From: CAKTOF01 sp964523945
Lineage (GTDB): Bacteria > Bacillota > Clostridia > Oscillospirales > Oscillospiraceae
Direction of reading: 5' to 3'
DNA length: 10,471 nt
Assembly: GCA_964523945.1 (NCBI GenBank)
Contig: CAZGBU010000075.1
Coordinates: 1 to 10,471 of the forward strand
The translations under genes and the position numbers were made by a program. The notes under the pieces were generated by a model. That model was not told where the DNA came from. It saw nothing but the letters and a program-made list of their open reading frames with translations, and did no database searches. Below are positions 7,342-10,471 of the stretch, piece by piece (positions within the stretch are counted from its first letter, which is position 1; each line of letters starts with the position of its first letter).

Positions 7342-8123
7342 TTACAGCAGCCGCTGGCGGCGGAAGGTGTCCGCATCCATGCGGCCATAGGCGCGGTCCT
7401 CCGTGACGGCGGCGATCAGATCGCGGTACGCCCACCAGGGATGCGGGCCGCAGCAGCCATCGTCCGACGGGCTGCAGCGGGTCAGCGCCCCTGATGCAAA
7501 GGCGGCGCGGATCTTGCCGATCTCCCAGTGGGCCAGCATGGAGAATACCACATTGCACCAGCGGTCAAAGCCGAAGAAAACGCACACGCTGTCCGTGTAG
7601 CGCAGGAGGAACGCGCGCTCGATCCGGAAGCCCTGGCTGGTCAGTTCGGCGCCGAAATCATTCCACGGCACATCGGCCCGGAAAAAGACCGGCGCCGCGC
7701 GAAAGGGTCCCAGACGGCAGTATTGGCTGTAGTCATCCAAATAGAGATAGACCACGCCGGGATAAAAATGCAACAAAGGGCGGGCTTCCGCCAGGTCGGC
7801 GACATAGGCGTCGTCAAAGAGGCAGCCGGCGCGGGTGTCTGCAAACCGGAGCGGCGCGGCCCGCGGGCCGGGACACAGCGCCTGCCGGGCCAGCTGATCC
7901 GGCGGAAGCAGGGTTTCCGGCTGCAGGAAAATGCCGAGGACGTTCCGCTCCGGGCGAAAAACGGGCGGCTCGGTCGCCGCGCGGGAAAAACGGGGTTCCA
8001 GCGCAGCAGGGATGACGCAGTCGGACAGGGAAAGGCGGAACGCAGCCGCCAGATTCTCCGCTGTGACCGGAGGATAGGGATTGTCCTGCAGGCGCTGGAG
8101 ATTGACCGCCATCAGGGACTGCA
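7342..8123 (-). CDS. Uncharacterised protein, 5' end lost in assembly gap
   Basis: At least 256 residues can be read from the first ATG at 8112, but the frame is open up to the gap edge and no ribosome site precedes that ATG. It may not be the true start. No recognised domain. An N-terminal helical stretch (1-30) is followed by a mixed segment. Residues 112-192 are rich in aromatics and hydrophobics ('LLHFYPGVVYLYLDDYSQY', 'SVCVFFGFDRWCNVVFSML'), more like buried strands than membrane helices. A cysteine-rich patch lies at 213-221 and 'HPWWAYRDLIAAV' near 224-236. It is the last gene of the minus-strand cluster. Because the gap length is arbitrary, this could be the C-terminal part of the HExxH gene on the other side instead of a separate gene. 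The frames across the 100 N differ, but that carries no weight. Confidence 0.7.
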
Positions 8124-8223
8124 NNNNNNNNNNNNNNNNNNNNNNNNNNNNNNNNNNNNNNNNNNNNNNNNNNNNNNNNNNNNNNNNNNNNNNNNNNNNN
8201 NNNNNNNNNNNNNNNNNNNNNNN
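8124..8223. other. Assembly gap (100 N)
   Basis: Exactly 100 undetermined bases, the conventional placeholder for a scaffold gap of unknown size. Any reading frame drawn across it is meaningless. It interrupts the uncharacterised minus-strand cluster. Confidence 0.99.
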
Positions 8224-8912
8224 AGGGCGGCGGCCAGGCTGCGGAAAAACCGGGCCACGGCGCGGGTGGAGAGCGATGCGCAGCGGATCCCCGCCGTACG
8301 CGCCAGCAGGCGTTCCGTGATGTCCTCCGGCGCGCGGCGGGAAAGCAGCGCAGAGAACGCCTGCAGCAGCCGGGCAAGGCGGTGATCGGGATAGAGCGCC
8401 TCCGGCTGGTCAAGGATGCAGGCCTGGAGGCGGCGAAGATCGGAAAAGCCGCATGCCAGCAGCGGCGTTACATCCACCTCAGCGGCCATGAGGAAGAGCC
8501 GGTCCGGAAAGATGGGGCACCGGACAGCCCGGTCGTATTGACGCAGAATGGGCACAAGGCGCTCCATGTGATAGCGGCTGAAGTAGGGCTGGGCGCGCTG
8601 CGCATCCAGCAGCGCTTCCCGCTCCCGGGGCCCGGCGGTGGGGAACGGCGTGCACATGAGCAGCTCCTTGGTCCGGGCGTAGCACTCGTTGGTGCACTCA
8701 AATGCCTGCTCCAGCGTGCGCAGGGGCGCCTCCAGCGGACTGCGGGCATCCCGGGTATCCTGCCGGAGAAAGAAACAGAGCAGGCCGAAGAAGCTCTGCT
8801 TGACCAGCGAGAAATGGGCTGTCTCATGGACGGCGCTGATGCGGAACTGGTCCGGCGGGGCGGCACAGTCCACCCGGACAAAGTTGTCGTGGTCATAATT
8901 CCCGGTGCTCAT
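8224..8912 (-). CDS. Uncharacterised HExxH-containing protein, 3' end lost in gap
   Basis: The first 230 residues are visible from ATG 8912, which overlaps the upstream stop as ATGA and is preceded by GGAGGTGGAGGG. It has no signal peptide or clear membrane helix. HETAH at residues 29-33 fits the zinc-metallopeptidase HExxH signature. It is followed by a hydrophobic stretch (FFGLLCFFL, 41-49) and, 43 residues after the second His, by NECYAR (75-80) with Glu76, where gluzincin-type peptidases place a third zinc ligand in an NExxA/ExxA motif. This is a pattern match only, and no overall family is recognised. The rest is helical and Arg/Leu-rich. The frame is still open at the gap. It is translationally coupled to the preceding small protein. 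Confidence 0.72.
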
Positions 8913-9376
8913 CCCTCCACCTCCGGATGGCGGTCGGCGTAGCAGCGGCACCAGGCGCGGACGCCGATCTTGACGGCGGTGCTCACCACCAGGGTGACTG
9001 CGGCGGTGACCAGTGCCGCATCCCAGCCCGTCTGGCGGGCAATGGCAACGGCCGTGGTGGTAATCAGCATTTCCCTCAGCGCGTCCGCCGTGAGGCGTTC
9101 CGCCTCATAGCCCTTGCGGGTGAAAAAGCGGTACATCTGCTCGCAGATGTAGTCATAATACCGCTTCTGGGGGAGATCGCTGCGGTCGAAGCCCAGGCGG
9201 AGGGAGAGGATCTCGGTGAAGAGGGCAAAGGTGTTATCCTCTATGGCGGAGGGGGAAGCCGGGCCGGCGAGCAGCGCCTCCCGCTCATGCCAGAGGAAGG
9301 GGTGAAAGCACATGGGATGCGCCGCGAAAAAGCCGTCCAGAGACGCATCCAGTACAGCGGAAAGATGGCAGGCCAT
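8909..9376 (-). CDS. Uncharacterised small protein with C-terminal hydrophobic segment
   Basis: 155 residues, not recognised. The N-terminal two-thirds are soluble and aromatic/His-rich ('FFAAHPMCFHPFLWHERE', 16-33; 'YYDYICEQMYRFF', 73-85). Residues ~119-142 form an uninterrupted hydrophobic stretch (from WDAALVTAAV to VKIGVRAW) that could be a single membrane helix, followed by a short charged tail. A weaker hydrophobic helix precedes it (103-113). ATG 9376 has GGAGG at 8-nt spacing. The start lies 46 bp after the sigma-like gene and the stop overlaps the next start by the ATGA arrangement, so it belongs to the same operon. It could be a membrane anchor or partner for the HExxH protein (inference). 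Confidence 0.72.
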   Translation of the reverse strand: MACHLSAVLDASLDGFFAAHPMCFHPFLWHEREALLAGPASPSAIEDNTFALFTEILSLRLGFDRSDLPQKRYYDYICEQMYRFFTRKGYEAERLTADALREMLITTTAVAIARQTGWDAALVTAAVTLVVSTAVKIGVRAWCRCYADRHPEVEG

Positions 9377-9422
9377 GATGGTATCCTCCAGTTCAGATTG
9401 CGCAATAGCGGGTCATGGCATC

Positions 9423-9908
9423 CTAGAGACGGTCTACGGCATGGCAGAGTTCCTGCTCGGTCATGCCCAGGATGCTGCGGGCCTCCTCCAGGCTGTCCCC
9501 ATTTGCCAGACGGCCGGCCAGCCGGGTCAGCTCCCGCGGCAGGCGGCCAAGGAAGTCCCAGAGCAGGACGCTGTTTGTGAAATCGCCCCGGCGCGCAGGA
9601 AGGCGGCTCAGGCAGGTTTCTCTGCTGTCCGGCGCAGCAGGCGCATGCAGCGAGAGAAGATGGTACATCCGATCCTGACGGACTTGCTTTTCGGCAAAAA
9701 TGGCGGCGCTGATCTGCCGGCAGGCATACGGCCAGAAGTCGGGGGATGAGACGGCGTGGAAGCGGCGAAAGGCAGTGAGAAAGGTTGTCCATCCGATCGA
9801 GCGGTAGTCCTCGTCGTGCGCGCTTACGCCGTGACGGATGCAGCGCTGGGAGATGACGCGTTTGACATCGCGGCGGTCCTGACTGGTGAGGCGGCGGGCG
9901 CGGTTCAT
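9423..9908 (-). CDS. Sigma-70-like small regulatory protein
   Basis: 161 residues. The segment around 32-80 ('DEDYRSIGWTTFLTAFRRF' followed by 'DFWPYACRQISAAI') follows the sigma-70 region 2 pattern of an acidic D..Q-like start, 'L..A...F' and 'F..YA...I...I'. The C-terminal ~45 residues ('LLWDFLGRLPRELTRLA' to 'SLEEARSILGMTEQELCHAV') resemble region 4, with the 'L..LP......L....G.S..E....LG.....' helix-turn-helix layout. It would bind RNA polymerase and/or DNA. It could be a true alternative sigma factor or a degenerate relative, since the match is weak and the core-melting aromatics cannot be confirmed. ATG 9908 is preceded by GGAG at 8 nt and overlaps the upstream stop as ATGA, implying coupled translation. 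Confidence 0.7.
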   Translation of the reverse strand: MNRARRLTSQDRRDVKRVISQRCIRHGVSAHDEDYRSIGWTTFLTAFRRFHAVSSPDFWPYACRQISAAIFAEKQVRQDRMYHLLSLHAPAAPDSRETCLSRLPARRGDFTNSVLLWDFLGRLPRELTRLAGRLANGDSLEEARSILGMTEQELCHAVDRL

Positions 9909-10336
9909 GCTTTCTGCTCCGGTTTTCGGCGCTTGCGGCCCTGGGTTCCGGGACCGGGTTTCGGAATGGCCGCAGGGGCGGCCATCCCGTCGTGCTGCCC
10001 TACCCAGCAGCCCAGGTCCTCCCGCCAGCACATCACATACGAAAGCGGCGGCTCCAGCCCTTTCCGGCGGAGCATGTCGCCCAGGGGATGATGGGTGCGG
10101 ACGCCGGCATTGCTGAAGGTCATGTTGACCGGGCCATTCGGATCCAGGCGGAGGAACCGGCCGTCGGCACTGAGCTGGAGGCGGAACGCGGTGGTACCCT
10201 GGAGCGCGCGGTGAAAAGCATCATTCTGGCTGAGCAGATTCTCTGCCGAGATGGAGAGCCGGTAGACGGCGCTGCGGGAAACGGGTGGGGGAACATCCTC
10301 GAAGAGAGAAAAATCGAATGCAGTGTCCTGGAGCAC
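9905..10336 (-). CDS. Uncharacterised small protein, GTG start, basic tail
   Basis: 143 residues, first gene of the minus-strand cluster. Not recognised. The central part looks beta-rich ('AVYRLSISAENLL', 'FRLQLSADGRFLRLDPNG', 'SYVMCWREDLGCWVG'). The C-terminal ~25 residues are proline- and lysine/arginine-rich (PKPGPGTQGRKRRKPEQK), suggesting nucleic-acid binding or disorder. The start is GTG at 10336 with AGAAGG at 8-nt spacing. The stop overlaps the start of the sigma-like gene by ATGA, so the two proteins are probably made together and may interact. Confidence 0.7.
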   Translation of the reverse strand: MLQDTAFDFSLFEDVPPPVSRSAVYRLSISAENLLSQNDAFHRALQGTTAFRLQLSADGRFLRLDPNGPVNMTFSNAGVRTHHPLGDMLRRKGLEPPLSYVMCWREDLGCWVGQHDGMAAPAAIPKPGPGTQGRKRRKPEQKA

Positions 10337-10400
10337 AGGGAGAACCTTCTTTTGTAATGATGAGAGAAAAATAGCAGAATTTTGGGTGGAAATCCATTCG

Positions 10401-10415
10401 TATTCTGTAAGAATA
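10401..10415. promoter_or_regulatory. 15-bp palindrome, possible operator
   Basis: TATTCT-GTA-AGAATA is a perfect 6-bp inverted repeat with a 3-base centre. It begins at the edge of the candidate -10 and covers the expected transcription start of the minus-strand cluster. Perfect symmetry at a promoter is typical of a repressor site. No regulator can be assigned; it does not match the Gram-positive LexA box. Confidence 0.45.
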
Positions 10416-10445
10416 ATCTAGGGCAATACCGCACAAAAAAGTCAA
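10415..10445 (-). promoter_or_regulatory. Weak candidate promoter of the uncharacterised cluster
   Basis: The minus strand reads TTGACT (10440-10445), a 19-base spacer, then TAGATT (10415-10420), about 80 bp upstream of the GTG start. The spacer is longer than optimal, so the promoter is weak, activator-dependent, or not real. It is the best candidate seen in the 135 bases upstream of the first gene. The rest of that stretch up to the window end holds nothing else I can support. Confidence 0.35.
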
Positions 10446-10471
10446 GCGTAACACAGCCGAAAGTGATATAA

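Noticed and set aside
7528..8385. Plus-strand and minus-strand frames spanning the N gap
   Set aside because: They exist only because N codons are read through. The gap length is arbitrary, so no product is supported.

Overview
The window looks like part of a GC-rich, endospore-forming Clostridia genome. The 5' end of a 16S rRNA gene on the minus strand reads like Oscillospirales/Ruminococcaceae-type 16S (inference from memory of such sequences, no alignment). A three-gene GerA-type germinant-receptor operon supports a spore former. It appears to come from a draft assembly: the rRNA gene is cut off at base 1, and a run of exactly 100 N (8124-8223) is a scaffold gap of unknown true size.

Layout, left to right. 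(a) 1-327: partial 16S rRNA (minus). Its leader and two tandem, near-consensus housekeeping promoters follow at 536-564 and 672-700. The upstream promoter lies inside the 3' end of the neighbouring germination gene. (b) 594-3549: spore germination operon (minus), in the order GerA subunit, a short GerC-like protein, GerB permease. The GerC-like protein lacks both the lipobox cysteine and the usual C-terminal half. (c) 3666-5024: mnmE, the tRNA U34-modification GTPase (plus), divergent from the ger operon across a very compact promoter region. (d) 5101-6027: EamA/DMT-family exporter (minus), convergent with mnmE across a GC-rich hairpin. (e) 6130-7245: PLP-dependent cysteine desulfurase (plus), followed by a long hairpin with a UUCG loop. 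(f) 7342-10336: a tightly packed minus-strand cluster of genes I cannot name. In transcription order these are a GTG-started small protein with a basic tail, a short sigma-70-like protein, a small protein with one C-terminal hydrophobic segment, a protein with an HExxH...NExxA metallopeptidase-like pattern that runs into the gap, and an ORF emerging from the other side of the gap.

How they fit. MnmE and a cysteine desulfurase can both contribute to wobble-uridine modification of tRNA (mnm5/cmnm5 and s2 groups), but here they are separate transcription units. The ger genes would form a receptor in the inner spore membrane. The cluster in (f) is the most plausible undescribed system. Two ATGA start/stop overlaps imply co-translation, a sigma-like regulator sits next to a possible membrane protein and a possible protease, and a 15-bp palindrome lies at the presumed promoter. 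Its function is unknown, and its 3' part cannot be read because of the assembly gap.
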